Assembly: GCF_012641435.1 (NCBI RefSeq)
Contig: NZ_JABAIJ010000001.1
Coordinates: 1,612,001-1,676,000, forward strand
Reading direction: 5' to 3'
DNA from: Rhizobium sp. P38BS-XIX
GTDB lineage: Bacteria > Pseudomonadota > Alphaproteobacteria > Rhizobiales > Rhizobiaceae
DNA length: 64,000 nucleotides
Under the pieces are notes generated by a model. That model worked only from the letters and a program-made list of their open reading frames with translations. It made no database searches and was not told where the DNA came from. Numbering within the stretch: the stretch's first letter is position 1; every line of letters begins with the position of its first letter. The translations under genes and the position numbers were made by a program. Shown one piece after another: positions 1-9,375 of this stretch.

Positions 1-1323
1 CGACTCCTGCCGCACGGCTGCAATGTCCTGCCCGTCGATCAGGATCCGGCCACCCTCGAGATCGTAGAAGCGCAATAACAGGTTGACGAGCGTGGTCTTG
101 CCGGCACCGGACCGACCAACGATGCCGACCTTCTCGCCGGCGGCGACGCTCAGCGAGAAATTGTCGATAATGCCGCCGCCGCGCCCGTAATGGAAAGTGA
201 TGTTGTCGAAACGGATGTCCGGACCGGTGACGGCCAGGTCCCTGGCGTCTGGCCGATCGACCAGGCCGATAGGTTCGGAGATCATCTCGGCCGAATTCTG
301 GATCGTGCCGAGATTGCGCATGATGGCGTTGAATTGCGCCATCATGCGGCCGAAGAGCATGTTCAACCGCAGCACCATGCTGAGCGTGAAGGCAACGCCG
401 CCAGTCGAAATTTCACCCGAAAGCCAGAGGTGAACGGCAAGCGCGCCGATCGTCGTAATCATCACGCCCGATAGCAGCGCCAATGACGAGCGAACGCCCG
501 TCAGCAGCCGTGTAAACGGCATCACGGCGGCCTGAAAGCGATCAAAGCCGTTGCGGATATAGTGATCATTCTGTTCTTCGCGGCCGAAGAGTTTCAGCGT
601 CTGGATGTTGGCATAGGCATCGACCATGCGGCCGTTCAGCATCGACGACGCCTCGGCCGCGTTACGTGCATGGCGGCGTATGCGCGGCACGAAGTAGCGC
701 GCGAGCAACGAAAAAACGACGATCCAGACCGCAATGACAAGGGCCAGCCGCCAGTCCAAACCGCCGACCAGCGCGATCGTCGAGGCGGCATAGATGATGA
801 TGAACCAGACCACCTGCAGCAGCGACACGACGAGATCGCCCGTGGCCTGCCCCGCCGACCAGACCTTGGTCACCACCCGGCCGGAGAAATCGTTCTGGAA
901 GAATTCGACGGACTGCCTCGCCACATGCCGATAGGCCTGCCAGCGCACGAGGTTCAAAAAGCCGGGAACGACAACCTGCTCCTCGACCAGCGCGCCGAGG
1001 CTGACGACGACAAAGCGCACGACAAGAACGACGAAGACCATGCCGAGCAATGTCGCGCCGTGGCCGTCCAGAAGCCCGCTCCACCCCTCGCCCGGCTTCA
1101 CCTTGTCGAGAATATCGACCAGATGGCCGACGAACCAGAAGAGCGCCGCCTCCAGCATGGCAACGGCACCGCCGAGCGCCGCCATCGCCAGGAATGGCCC
1201 CTTGGCCTGACCGACATAATACCAGATGAAGGCACCGAGCGACCGTGGCGGGCGGAGATCGCCACTGCGGTAGTAAGGATCGATCCAGGTTTCGAACAGG
1301 CGGTATACGGAACGGATGAGCAT
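1..1323 (-). CDS. ABC exporter half-transporter (permease-ATPase), C-terminus cut by window edge
   Basis: About 441 residues are present, reading from an ATG at 1323 (the first in-frame start after an upstream stop-free stretch) to the window edge. The N-terminal two thirds is a membrane domain with several hydrophobic helices. The nucleotide-binding domain follows, with Walker A GRSGAGKTT near its start; Q-loop, signature and Walker B lie outside the window. The order membrane domain then ATPase is that of type-I ABC exporters (MsbA-like). The next gene upstream (1467-3320) encodes a similar protein on the same strand, so the two may form a heterodimeric exporter. Substrate cannot be told from sequence. 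A terminator-like hairpin lies between the two genes, so coupling is not certain. Confidence 0.9.
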   Translation of the reverse strand, partial: MLIRSVYRLFETWIDPYYRSGDLRPPRSLGAFIWYYVGQAKGPFLAMAALGGAVAMLEAALFWFVGHLVDILDKVKPGEGWSGLLDGHGATLLGMVFVVLVVRFVVVSLGALVEEQVVVPGFLNLVRWQAYRHVARQSVEFFQNDFSGRVVTKVWSAGQATGDLVVSLLQVVWFIIIYAASTIALVGGLDWRLALVIAVWIVVFSLLARYFVPRIRRHARNAAEASSMLNGRMVDAYANIQTLKLFGREEQNDHYIRNGFDRFQAAVMPFTRLLTGVRSSLALLSGVMITTIGALAVHLWLSGEISTGGVAFTLSMVLRLNMLFGRMMAQFNAIMRNLGTIQNSAEMISEPIGLVDRPDARDLAVTGPDIRFDNITFHYGRGGGIIDNFSLSVAAGEKVGIVGRSGAGKTTLVNLLLRFYDLEGGRILIDGQDIAAVRQES

Positions 1324-1433
1324 GCCAGCGATATAGGCAATTTCCCCACGGGCGCAAAGGAAATGGCCGCGTTGCAAAGGTTATATTTTCGTTAGGTTTC
1401 GAGCGACCGTCCGCCCTGCTCTTCCCGCACATG

Positions 1434-1456
1434 AAAAGGGCGGCTTTCGCCGCCCT
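1434..1456 (-). terminator. Intrinsic terminator between the two ABC exporter genes
   Basis: On the minus strand GGGCGGC, a GAAA tetraloop and GCCGCCC form a 7-bp perfect stem followed by four T. It sits just after the stop of the 1467-3320 exporter gene and upstream of the partial exporter gene, so it may limit read-through between them. Confidence 0.7.
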
Positions 1457-1466
1457 CTCGTCATCT

Positions 1467-3320
1467 CTATTGCGCCGCCGCCTCGACCTCTTCGTGATCG
1501 GCCAGGAAGCCACCGGACTGGCGGTTCCAGAGTTCGGCGTAGATGCCCCCCTCCTGAACCAATTCCTGATGCGAGCCCGTCTCGATGATCCGGCCCTTGT
1601 CGAGCACGACGAGGCGGTCCATCTCCGTCAACGTCGACAGGCGATGAGCAATCGCGATCACCGTCTTGCCGTGCATCAGCGCGAAGAGGTTTTCCTGGAT
1701 CGCCGCTTCCACTTCGGAATCGAGCGCCGAGGTCGCCTCGTCGAGCACCAGGATCGGTGCGTCCTTCAGGAAGACGCGGGCAATCGCCACACGCTGACGC
1801 TGGCCGCCTGACAGCTTCACGCCACGCTCGCCGACTTGTGCATCAAGGCCAGTCCGGCCCTGCATGTCGACAAGGCCTTCGATGAAGTCCCAGGCATTCG
1901 CGCGCTTGGCGGCCTGGATGACCTCTTCGTCGGTGGCATCCGGACGGCTGTAGGCGATATTGTCACGGATCGAGCGGTGAAGCAGCGATGTATCCTGCGT
2001 CACCACGCCGATCATTTCGCGCAAGCTGTCCTGCGTGACCCCGGCAATATCATGGCCATCGATGGTAATGCGACCGCTCTCCAGATCGTAGAAGCGCAGA
2101 AGCAGGTTCATCAGCGTCGTCTTGCCGGCGCCCGAGCGTCCGACAAGACCGACCTTTTCGCCGGCACGGATGTCGAGGCTCAGATCTTCGATCACGCCCT
2201 TCGCCTTGCCATAATGGAAGCGAATGTGATCAAAGCGGATCGCACCCTGCTTGGCAGCGATGCCAGGGGCTGCCGGCTTGTCCACGATATCGTGAGGCTT
2301 CGCCATCATCTCCATGCCGTCATAGACGGTGCCGATGTTTTCGAAGAGCGCCGAAACCTCCCACATCACCCATTGCGACATGCCGTTGACACGCATGGCA
2401 AGACCAATGGCGATGGCAATGGCGCCGACGGAAATCGACCCGCCAAGCCAGAACCAGATCGACATTGCCGAAACGACGAACAAGGCCGCACAGTTGTTGA
2501 TGTAAACGGCGGCATTGAACAGCGTTACCTTGCGCATCTGCTGATGCACGGCCCCGAGGAATTCCTGCATGCCGGCCTTGGCATAGGTCTCCTCGCGGCC
2601 CGCATGCGAAAACAGCTTCACCGTGGCGATGTTGGTGTAGCTGTCGACCACGCGGCCGGTCATCATCGAGCGCGCATCGGCTTGCTGGGCCGCGATCTTG
2701 CGCAAGATCGGAATGAAATAGGCGACGATGGCAATGTAGATGGCAAGCCAAACCAGGATCGGCAACATCAGACGCCAGTCGGCCGCCCCGATGATCAAGA
2801 TCATCGAGATAAAGTAGGTGGCGACATAGACGAAGACGTCGAGCGTCTTCATGACCGTCTCGCGAACGGCAAGCGAGGTCTGCATCACCTTGGTGGCGAC
2901 GCGGCCTGCAAACTCGTTGGCAAAAAAGGTCATGCTGTGGCGCAACAGGAAGCGATGCATCTGCCAGCGCGCGATCATCGGATAATTGCCGAGCAGGACC
3001 TGGTGCATGATGAAACTGTCGAGCACCGCCGCCAAAGGCAGGCCGACCAGCACCATCGCCCCCATCCAGAACAGCTTCGGCCATTCCGTCTGCAGGAACG
3101 TCGCCCTGTCCGCCTTGGTCAGCCAGTCGACGATATCGCCAAGGAACTGGAACAGAGCCACCTCACCGATCGCGATCAGCATCGAGAGCATGCTCATGGC
3201 GAGCAGCCAGGGTGCTGCGGGCTTGGTATAGTGCCAGCAAAAGGCAAGAAGGCCACGGGGTGGTGCGCCCGGTATCTCGCTCGGAAACGGATTTAGTCGG
3301 CGTTCAAACCAGCCAAACAT
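1467..3320 (-). CDS. ABC exporter, fused permease and ATPase (617 aa)
   Basis: Complete half-transporter. The membrane domain fills roughly residues 25-330 with six predicted hydrophobic helices. The ATPase domain carries Walker A GRSGAGKTT, Q-loop VVTQDTSLL, signature LSGGQRQRVAIAR, Walker B ILVLDEATSALD and switch His AHRLST, so the ATPase should be active. The start at 3320 (MFGWFERRL) is preferred over the longer frame from 3356 because GGAG lies 7 nt upstream. It is likely paired with the partial exporter downstream. Family knowledge supports lipid, drug or peptide export; the substrate is unknown. A 17-codon ORF with a strong ribosome binding site lies 155 nt upstream (3476-3529). Confidence 0.93.
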   Translation of the reverse strand: MFGWFERRLNPFPSEIPGAPPRGLLAFCWHYTKPAAPWLLAMSMLSMLIAIGEVALFQFLGDIVDWLTKADRATFLQTEWPKLFWMGAMVLVGLPLAAVLDSFIMHQVLLGNYPMIARWQMHRFLLRHSMTFFANEFAGRVATKVMQTSLAVRETVMKTLDVFVYVATYFISMILIIGAADWRLMLPILVWLAIYIAIVAYFIPILRKIAAQQADARSMMTGRVVDSYTNIATVKLFSHAGREETYAKAGMQEFLGAVHQQMRKVTLFNAAVYINNCAALFVVSAMSIWFWLGGSISVGAIAIAIGLAMRVNGMSQWVMWEVSALFENIGTVYDGMEMMAKPHDIVDKPAAPGIAAKQGAIRFDHIRFHYGKAKGVIEDLSLDIRAGEKVGLVGRSGAGKTTLMNLLLRFYDLESGRITIDGHDIAGVTQDSLREMIGVVTQDTSLLHRSIRDNIAYSRPDATDEEVIQAAKRANAWDFIEGLVDMQGRTGLDAQVGERGVKLSGGQRQRVAIARVFLKDAPILVLDEATSALDSEVEAAIQENLFALMHGKTVIAIAHRLSTLTEMDRLVVLDKGRIIETGSHQELVQEGGIYAELWNRQSGGFLADHEEVEAAAQ

Positions 3321-3475
3321 TGAAATGCTCCAAAGACTCGACCTCTTGCCACCCAATGCGCCCGAAGGTCGCAGACAGATATGGTGGCCGGACGATGAAA
3401 GAACGAGGCCATACCGGCCGCGTAACTAAACGAAAAGGGGGGAACCTTGCGAAATTGCGTCCTAGAGCGGCTTAT

Positions 3476-3529
3476 TCAGGGCCGTGGGTTCATGGCACGG
3501 AGGCGCATCATTACAAATAGGATATCCAT
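3476..3529 (-). CDS. Possible 17-codon upstream peptide before the ABC exporter genes
   Basis: The minus strand reads M-D-I-L-F-V-M-M-R-L-R-A-M-N-P-R-P then TGA. An AGAGGAGG Shine-Dalgarno sits 5 nt before the ATG, stronger than that of most genes here. The remaining sequence of the 394-base divergent gap (3321-3714) shows no other gene; it carries overlapping GGCC-type inverted repeats downstream of this ORF. It ends 155 nt before the exporter start, on the same strand, so it could be a regulatory leader or an independent small protein. I do not recognise the peptide. Its Arg-Pro-stop end resembles some ribosome-arresting leaders, but this is only resemblance. Confidence 0.35.
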   Translation of the reverse strand: MDILFVMMRLRAMNPRP

Positions 3530-3714
3530 CTGAGCCTCCTCTTTCGCTGGTTGTAGAGCGCTCACCTTGTAGCGCGCATTTTTTAATTTGGAAAGCGAAA
3601 TATGCGCGAAAAATGGGCGGAATTCTTCAATTCTGCTGATGGGATCCATCACGAAAGCCAACCGAGCGACGAAAATCGAAGACAAATCCTGGCGAGTTCG
3701 CTAGGTGCAATCGC

Positions 3715-4212
3715 ATGACAAAGCTTCGCATCGCCCTCTATCAGCCCGACATCCCCGGCAATACCGGTACGATCCTGCGCTTGGCCGCCTGCCTCGGCCT
3801 CGGCGTCGACATCATCGAACCGGCCGGCTTCGACATATCGGATCGCAACTTGAAGCGAGCCGGCATGGATTATCTCTCGGCCGTCACGCTGACGAGACAT
3901 GTGAACTGGGAGCGCTTCGAGACATGGCGCCTGGAAAGTGGGCGACGGCTGGTGCTGGCCTCCACCAAGGCGGCGCAACCCTACACAGACTTTATCTTCC
4001 GCGCCGACGATATCCTTCTCTTCGGCCGGGAAAGCGCCGGCGTGCCCGACCACGTGCACGACAGGGCCGATAGCCGCATTCTGATCCCCATGGTTGAAGG
4101 CCAGCGCTCGATCAATGTCGCCATGTCCGCCGCGATGATCTCAGGCGAAGCGCTGCGGCAAACGCAATGGTCGCCACATCAGGCACCGGGCGGGAATGTC
4201 GCACCCGAATAG
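3715..4212 (+). CDS. trmL: tRNA (cytidine/uridine-34-2'-O)-methyltransferase TrmL
   Basis: 165 residues, the normal length for the TrmL branch of SPOUT methyltransferases. The N-terminal ALYQPDIPGNTGTILRLAA and C-terminal motifs LLFGRESAGVP and ILIPMVEGQRSINVAMSAA are the classic SpoU/TrmL motifs that form the knotted S-adenosylmethionine site. The enzyme 2'-O-methylates the wobble base of tRNA-Leu isoacceptors. It is transcribed divergently from the ABC exporter genes. The start at 3715 matches the family N-terminus. A short ill-defined gap separates it from the next gene. Confidence 0.93.
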   Translation: MTKLRIALYQPDIPGNTGTILRLAACLGLGVDIIEPAGFDISDRNLKRAGMDYLSAVTLTRHVNWERFETWRLESGRRLVLASTKAAQPYTDFIFRADDILLFGRESAGVPDHVHDRADSRILIPMVEGQRSINVAMSAAMISGEALRQTQWSPHQAPGGNVAPE

Positions 4213-4289
4213 GCGTTGGCACGCCGGATAAAGTGTGAGAAGCTTCGCTCTGGAATGCTCTAACTCAGGCAACCTTGGCGAGGTGACCC

Positions 4290-5441
4290 ATGTTCCAGAC
4301 GGCATTCACGCTTTCCCTTACCCAATTCGCACGCACGTTGAGCCTACCCGAAAGGCTGCAGCATTCGCCTGCGCGAAATCTCGCGCTCGAGGCGCTTCGA
4401 CAGCGAAACCTGGCACTCGATGCGCTGTTTTATGACGTCAAGGTGATCCGACCCGAGGAAGTCTTCTATATCAGCGACTCGCTTGCGGCGGAGGGCGCGA
4501 TCATGATCGTTCCGCCGAGTGGCAGCGCTGCGATTGCGCTTTGCGAGACGGTCGACGAGTTCGTATTGCGCGGCGGAGACAAGGTGCGCGCACTGGCGGT
4601 CGCCGGCATCGGCGGCTCGGCGCTGGGAGCGGCGGCCTTCGCCCGGAACGTGGCGGACGCGATCGATGGACCGGTCGCCGTTGTCGTTTCCGGCTACGGC
4701 ATTGCCGATGTCATCACGGAAACATTCGGCGGCCTGTTCTTCTTCGGTCACCTGAAAGGAATGCGCCCGCTTCTGCAGGCGTTTGACGATCTGGCCGGGC
4801 GCCCCAAAGTCGGCGCGCATCGTGCGAAGTCGGCAAGCCGCACCAGCCTGGATACCCGCACTGTTCAGGCACTGCTTGCGGACACACGCCTCTCCTTTCG
4901 GCTTCTGACCGGCCACTCCAAGGGCAATCTCGTGCTTGCCGCAGCGCTGCATGACCTGTGCAAGCAGGATGAGGCCCGGATCGCGCAGCTGGCGCAACAT
5001 GCCAGGATCGTGACGATCGGCGCCCGCATCGCCATGCCGCCGGCTTTCACTGACGTCATGGACATCATGGGCGAATGGGATTGGTTCGGCGAAATCAATT
5101 CGCGCATGTTCATCGATGCCAACAGGCGCATGCCGAATGCAGGGCATCATACCAACACCGATCTGAACGGGCATCTGCCCGTCACATCGGCGCTCAGAGA
5201 AATCCTGGCAACCGTACCGAAGATGGCCGAGACCGGGGCGAAGGTGCAAGACGATGCGTCCGGGTCGCCGAAAGGGCCTTCACCGGCGCACACAGGGGCT
5301 GCCTCCACGCCGCTCGGCTCAAAACCGCGTGCAGTGACGATTGATGGGGTAAAGAAGGCCTTTTCCGAAAATCCGACGCCCGCACCGCCGCAGGCCGAAA
5401 CCGGCTCGGCCGGCGCATTGCCCCCATCCAAGCCACATTGA
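4290..5441 (+). CDS. Conserved hypothetical protein with alpha/beta-hydrolase-like motif (383 aa)
   Basis: The central part contains TGHSKGN near residue 208, a GxSxG-type nucleophile elbow, and earlier glycine-rich hydrophobic strands (VAGIGGSALG, VVVSGYGIAD) that fit a Rossmann-like or alpha/beta-hydrolase fold. The C-terminal 80 residues are Pro/Ala/Ser-rich and probably disordered. There is no signal peptide. I cannot name a substrate, and the assignment to hydrolases rests on the motif only. It stands alone between trmL and the Na/Pi cotransporter gene, all on the plus strand. Confidence 0.75.
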   Translation: MFQTAFTLSLTQFARTLSLPERLQHSPARNLALEALRQRNLALDALFYDVKVIRPEEVFYISDSLAAEGAIMIVPPSGSAAIALCETVDEFVLRGGDKVRALAVAGIGGSALGAAAFARNVADAIDGPVAVVVSGYGIADVITETFGGLFFFGHLKGMRPLLQAFDDLAGRPKVGAHRAKSASRTSLDTRTVQALLADTRLSFRLLTGHSKGNLVLAAALHDLCKQDEARIAQLAQHARIVTIGARIAMPPAFTDVMDIMGEWDWFGEINSRMFIDANRRMPNAGHHTNTDLNGHLPVTSALREILATVPKMAETGAKVQDDASGSPKGPSPAHTGAASTPLGSKPRAVTIDGVKKAFSENPTPAPPQAETGSAGALPPSKPH

Positions 5442-5646
5442 TGGCATAACCTGCGCAATTGTTGACCCAATATGTCGCAATCGCAGGTGGACTATGCTCG
5501 CGGCAAGCGTATAATGTTTAGCCGGCAAGCAAAATTGTCGTTTCTCATCCAACACGATTATGTGCTGAAATTCATGCCTTTTCAGTAGGTTATTATCGCT
5601 TTCGGATTCAGTTGCGCATGAAGGCATGAGGAAGAATTAGAAGAAA

Positions 5647-7290
5647 ATGGAATCAACCATTGTCATGATCAACCTGTTCGGCGCCGTCGGTCTGCTGCTG
5701 TTCGGCCTTGCTCAGGTGAAGGATGGCGTGTCCCGCGCTTTCGGTGCACGCCTCAGAACTGGCCTTGCCAAGGGAACCCGCAGCGGCACGCGATCGTTCG
5801 TATCCGGTTTCTTTGCGACCCTTGCGCTGCAGAGCTCCACGGCAACGGCGTTGATGATCGCCTCCTTTGTCGAGCGCGATCTCGTTCTGCCGAGCATGGC
5901 CCAGATCGTGCTGCTCGGCGCTAATGTCGGCACGGCCGTAACGGCATGGATCGTCGCCACCGGCATCGAATGGCTCTCGCCCCTCATCATTCTGATCGGC
6001 ATCGTGCTTTATCGCCGCTCCTCGACCGCCAAGCAGGGAGCCGGAGCAGCGCTGATCGGTATCGGCCTCATGCTGCTGTCGCTGCAACTTCTGAGCCTTG
6101 CGACCGCACCCATGCGGCAATCGGCAGCGCTTGGCGCATTCATCGGCCTTCTGGACGGCGCACTCCCGGTCGCGCTGATCTTTTCTGCGGTGCTCGCCTT
6201 CGTATCGTCGTCGAGCCTCGCCGTCGTCGTCTTGATCCTCTCGCTCGCCTCCACGGGCATTCTGTCCCCCGCTCTGACGGTCGTCCTTGTCCTCGGTGCC
6301 AATCTCGGTGGAGCAATCCCGCCCGTCATGGCGACGCTTTCGGGTCCGGCAACCGCCCGACGCGTCACGCTCGGCAATCTGATCGTACGCGCCATCGGCT
6401 GTCTCATCGTGCTCCCCCTTGCAGGCTATATCGGCGACTGGATGCAGAGCCTGCATCTGTCGCCCGCCAAACTGCCGGTGGACGCGCACCTGCTTTTCAA
6501 CATCGTCCTTGCGATCTGCGCGTGGCCGTTTTCCAGCCTGCTCTCAAAAACCATGCTCAGGATGGTGGCGGACGATCCCCAGACCGACGACGGGCCGAAA
6601 TTCCTCGACCAGCAGGCTCTCACGACCCCGGTCGTCGCCCTTGCCAGCGCCACGCGCGAGGTTCTGGCCGTGGGCGATCTCATCGAACGTATGCTCATCC
6701 GCACGGAGAATGCCTTCAACGACAATGATCTCTCGCCTCTGAGGGAAATTCCGGTTCTGGAAAAGCGCGTCGACCGCATCCAGCAGGAAGTAAAGATCTA
6801 CCTGTCGAAACTGGGACACGCCGGACTGGACGACGAAAACGGCCGGCGCTCGATCGTCATCATCGATTATGCCATCAATCTCGAGCATATCGGCGATATC
6901 ATCGAGAAAGGGCTTGCCGAGCAGGTGGCCAAGAAAATCGACAAGGGTCTCACCTTCTCGGATGACGGCTATCGCGAGCTGCGCAGCTTGTTCAGCCTGA
7001 CCATCGATAATCTGCGCGTCGCCCAGACGATCCTCGTGACACGCGATTTCAATCTCGCTCGGCAGCTCATGGAAGTGAAGGTTGACGTGCGCCGGCTCGA
7101 AAAGCAGTCCTCGGAGCGTCACCTGGAAAGATTGCGCGACGGCCGCATCGACAGCCTGCAAACCAGTTCGCTGCATCTCGACATGCTGCGCGATCTGAAG
7201 CGCATCAATGCCCATATCGTTTCGGTGGCTCACCCGATCCTGGATGAAAGCGGCCTGTTGATCGAGAGCCGGTTGCGAAACACACAATAG
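5647..7290 (+). CDS. Na/Pi cotransporter family protein with C-terminal PhoU-like domain
   Basis: 547 residues. The N-terminal half holds about eight to nine membrane helices with two Na/Pi-cotransporter repeats. The first has the QSS signature (LQSSTATALM), the second the matching SSSLAVVV. Residues from about 340 onward form a charged helical PhoU-like domain. This is the architecture of bacterial NptA/YjbB proteins, which move phosphate with sodium. A PhoB box is not obvious in the 205-base gap upstream. Start 5647 puts the first helix directly at the N-terminus. Confidence 0.92.
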   Translation: MESTIVMINLFGAVGLLLFGLAQVKDGVSRAFGARLRTGLAKGTRSGTRSFVSGFFATLALQSSTATALMIASFVERDLVLPSMAQIVLLGANVGTAVTAWIVATGIEWLSPLIILIGIVLYRRSSTAKQGAGAALIGIGLMLLSLQLLSLATAPMRQSAALGAFIGLLDGALPVALIFSAVLAFVSSSSLAVVVLILSLASTGILSPALTVVLVLGANLGGAIPPVMATLSGPATARRVTLGNLIVRAIGCLIVLPLAGYIGDWMQSLHLSPAKLPVDAHLLFNIVLAICAWPFSSLLSKTMLRMVADDPQTDDGPKFLDQQALTTPVVALASATREVLAVGDLIERMLIRTENAFNDNDLSPLREIPVLEKRVDRIQQEVKIYLSKLGHAGLDDENGRRSIVIIDYAINLEHIGDIIEKGLAEQVAKKIDKGLTFSDDGYRELRSLFSLTIDNLRVAQTILVTRDFNLARQLMEVKVDVRRLEKQSSERHLERLRDGRIDSLQTSSLHLDMLRDLKRINAHIVSVAHPILDESGLLIESRLRNTQ

Positions 7291-7338
7291 GATCGGGCAG
7301 GCAATTGGCCCGCCATCAAAGATCGGTGTTGGTTCGGC

Positions 7339-7596
7339 TCAGTCTGCCGACGGCAGGCGCCGCATGGTGAATTCGATACGCTCGCCATCGATCTGGCGCC
7401 AGCTTTCGACTTCGGTCCAGTAAGCCGCCTTGGGGAATTCGTCGAACCACTCGCGTGCTTTGGCGCGTGCCTCAGGACGAGTGAGACAAAAAGTTTCGCG
7501 TATGAACTCGCTGCTTCCGCCGGCGGCCTGTTCCTGCCGATAGCGGAATATTCTGTTTTTCAGCCCATCCAGGGGCGGCGGTCCAGGTATCTTCAT
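7339..7596 (-). CDS. Small conserved hypothetical protein (85 aa)
   Basis: Starts MKIPGPPPLDGLKNR at 7596, chosen because GCGAGG lies 7 nt upstream; the longer reading frame extends into the hemF coding region and is not credible. Soluble, charged, no signal peptide or membrane segment. The end (EFTMRRLP) looks like a strand-rich small domain. It is divergent from hemF with a 172-base shared promoter region. I do not recognise the family. Confidence 0.65.
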   Translation of the reverse strand: MKIPGPPPLDGLKNRIFRYRQEQAAGGSSEFIRETFCLTRPEARAKAREWFDEFPKAAYWTEVESWRQIDGERIEFTMRRLPSAD

Positions 7597-7768
7597 GATA
7601 AAACCTCGCCTGTGGGAGGGACCATAGTACCGCACCGAGAAATTTGCGAGTCGATTCTCCTGCGACGTCGCTGCACTGGTTGCGGTGCAGCATTGCTGGT
7701 ATTCAACATGACGATAAATAAGGTGCGAATCGCGGGCCACCGGCTGCTCGCACCGTCGGAGAGCATGC

Positions 7769-8680
7769 ATGGAACGACCCAATCTTCCCAAAGGACTACC
7801 TGAAGACATTGAAGCAAAGAAGGAGGCTGCGCGAGGCTGGTTCGAGAGCTTGCGCGACGCCATTTGCGCCGAGTTCGAACAGCTCGAAAACGAGCTTGCC
7901 GGCCCCCTCTCCGACCAGGAGCCGGGACGCTTCGTCGCCAAGGATTGGCAGCGGGAGAATGGTCAGGGCGGCGGCGGGCGCATGTCCATGATGGAAGGCC
8001 GGGTCTTCGAGAAGGTCGGCGTTCACACATCGACCGTCTACGGCGAGTTTTCGCCTGACTTCCGCAGCCAGATCCCCGGCGCCGAAGAGGATCCGCGTTT
8101 CTGGGCTTCCGGCCTGTCGCTGATCGCCCATCCGGTCAATCCGAATGTGCCCGCAGTACACATGAATACCCGCATGGTGGTGACGACGAGCCAATGGTTC
8201 GGCGGCGGCGCCGACCTTACGCCGGTGCTCGATCGCCGCCGCACCCAGGAAGATCCGGATAGCGTCCTCTTCCACCGCGCCATGCAGATCGTCTGCGACC
8301 GGCACACCGTCGCCGACTATCCGCGCTACAAGACCTGGTGCGACGACTATTTCTTCCTCAAGCACCGCAACGAACCGCGCGGCATCGGCGGCATCTTCTT
8401 CGACTGGCTGCACTCGGAAGAGGAAGCCGGCGGCTGGAATGCGGATTTTGCCTTTACCCGCGATGTCGGCCGGGCATTTTCCATGGTCTATCCGCGCATC
8501 GTTCGTTCGAGCTTCAACGAGGCATGGACGGAAGAGGATCGCGACGAGCAATTAATCCGCCGCGGGCGTTATGTAGAGTTCAATTTGTTATATGATCGCG
8601 GTACGATATTCGGGCTGAAGACGGGCGGCAACGTCGAGTCGATCCTGTCCTCAATGCCGCCGGTCGTACGTTGGCCCTAG
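7769..8680 (+). CDS. hemF: Oxygen-dependent coproporphyrinogen III oxidase HemF
   Basis: 303 residues, the family length. It oxidatively decarboxylates coproporphyrinogen III to protoporphyrinogen IX using O2, late in heme synthesis in the cytosol. Diagnostic segments are FETKV-type [13 protein letters not shown], the Met/His-rich [16 protein letters not shown], and GIGGIFFDW. The C-terminal [15 protein letters not shown] and GLKTGGN motifs are also present. GGAG 6 nt upstream supports ATG 7769. No FNR/FixK-type TTGAT-N4-ATCAA box was found in the 172 bases upstream. A palindromic repeat follows the stop. Confidence 0.97.
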   Translation: MERPNLPKGLPEDIEAKKEAARGWFESLRDAICAEFEQLENELAGPLSDQEPGRFVAKDWQRENGQGGGGRMSMMEGRVFEKVGVHTSTVYGEFSPDFRSQIPGAEEDPRFWASGLSLIAHPVNPNVPAVHMNTRMVVTTSQWFGGGADLTPVLDRRRTQEDPDSVLFHRAMQIVCDRHTVADYPRYKTWCDDYFFLKHRNEPRGIGGIFFDWLHSEEEAGGWNADFAFTRDVGRAFSMVYPRIVRSSFNEAWTEEDRDEQLIRRGRYVEFNLLYDRGTIFGLKTGGNVESILSSMPPVVRWP

Positions 8681-8681
8681 G

Positions 8682-8722
8682 GCAATTCCAGGAAAAGTGT
8701 GCGGCAGTTTTCCTGGAATCGC
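8682..8722. repeat. Rhizobial-type intergenic palindrome after hemF
   Basis: ATTCCAGGAAAA (8685-8696) and TTTTCCTGGAAT (8708-8719) are perfect 12-bp inverted arms around GTGTGCGGCAG. Sequences of this style (CCGGAAAAGTGTG...GCGGTTTTCC) are recurrent intergenic palindromes in Rhizobiaceae genomes. A decayed relative may sit at about 4223-4260. It could also act as a transcript-end hairpin for hemF. The rest of the 288-base gap before 8969 shows nothing definable. Confidence 0.6.
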
Positions 8723-8968
8723 GTGAATTCAATGAGTTGGAACATTTCGCTGTTCGAAGAACAGGCGGAAAGCTTCCAAAGCTACCGCCGCGGACAAGCG
8801 GCGGTTTCCGAGCAAAGCATTCGAAAATTGAGCCTAAGCGCAGTGGATACGGTCTGACCACCATGATGCGCCGTGGCCGTTCAACATAAAATGATCGAAA
8901 AAGATCTGAAATCGACGGGGGGAAGTGCCTAGATTGGGTGATGCTCGTTTCAATCGGAGGAGGTTGCA

Positions 8969-9247
8969 ATGGCAGTACAGAACCAAGTCTCGGAATTGCC
9001 GAAAGAACAGAAACTTTCGCGCACGATAGACAGCCCGGAATTTATCGTCCGGCTGGCGGAAGACATGAGGGTCCGCAGCGGATCCGACCTTCCGCTCTCC
9101 TGCTTCATAGAGCAGGTCAAAATGCAGTTGGCAGGCAAATCACCGACCGATCTCGCCCGCATGACGGCTGATCGCGCGGTCAAGCAGACACCCCTGACAC
9201 GCTATCAATCGTCCGACTGCTTCAAAGCCTGGGCGATGCCGGAGTGA
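8969..9247 (+). CDS. Small hypothetical protein (92 aa)
   Basis: An unusually strong ribosome binding site (CGGAGGAGG, 6 nt before ATG 8969) supports translation. The product is soluble with no signal peptide. Its central part (FIVRLAEDMRVRSGSDLPL) looks like a small helical domain. Family unknown to me. It is followed after 128 bases by the DUF1059 gene on the same strand. Confidence 0.65.
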   Translation: MAVQNQVSELPKEQKLSRTIDSPEFIVRLAEDMRVRSGSDLPLSCFIEQVKMQLAGKSPTDLARMTADRAVKQTPLTRYQSSDCFKAWAMPE

Positions 9248-9375
9248 CGTGAATGCACCTGTCCGGCACGCGAGAGCACTGCCGGACGACGAAACTTTTT
9301 TACGATCGTTGCGTTCTAGCCTTCATGTCCTTCGACATGAAGGCATTGCACGTCGTTGACTATGTGGAGGAAGAT

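Noticed and set aside
1836..3296. 486-codon plus-strand frame opposite the ABC exporter
   Set aside because: Antisense to an intact exporter with all ABC motifs.
5442..5646. Pho box upstream of the Na/Pi cotransporter gene
   Set aside because: No pair of CTGTCAT-like repeats at 11-bp spacing was seen.
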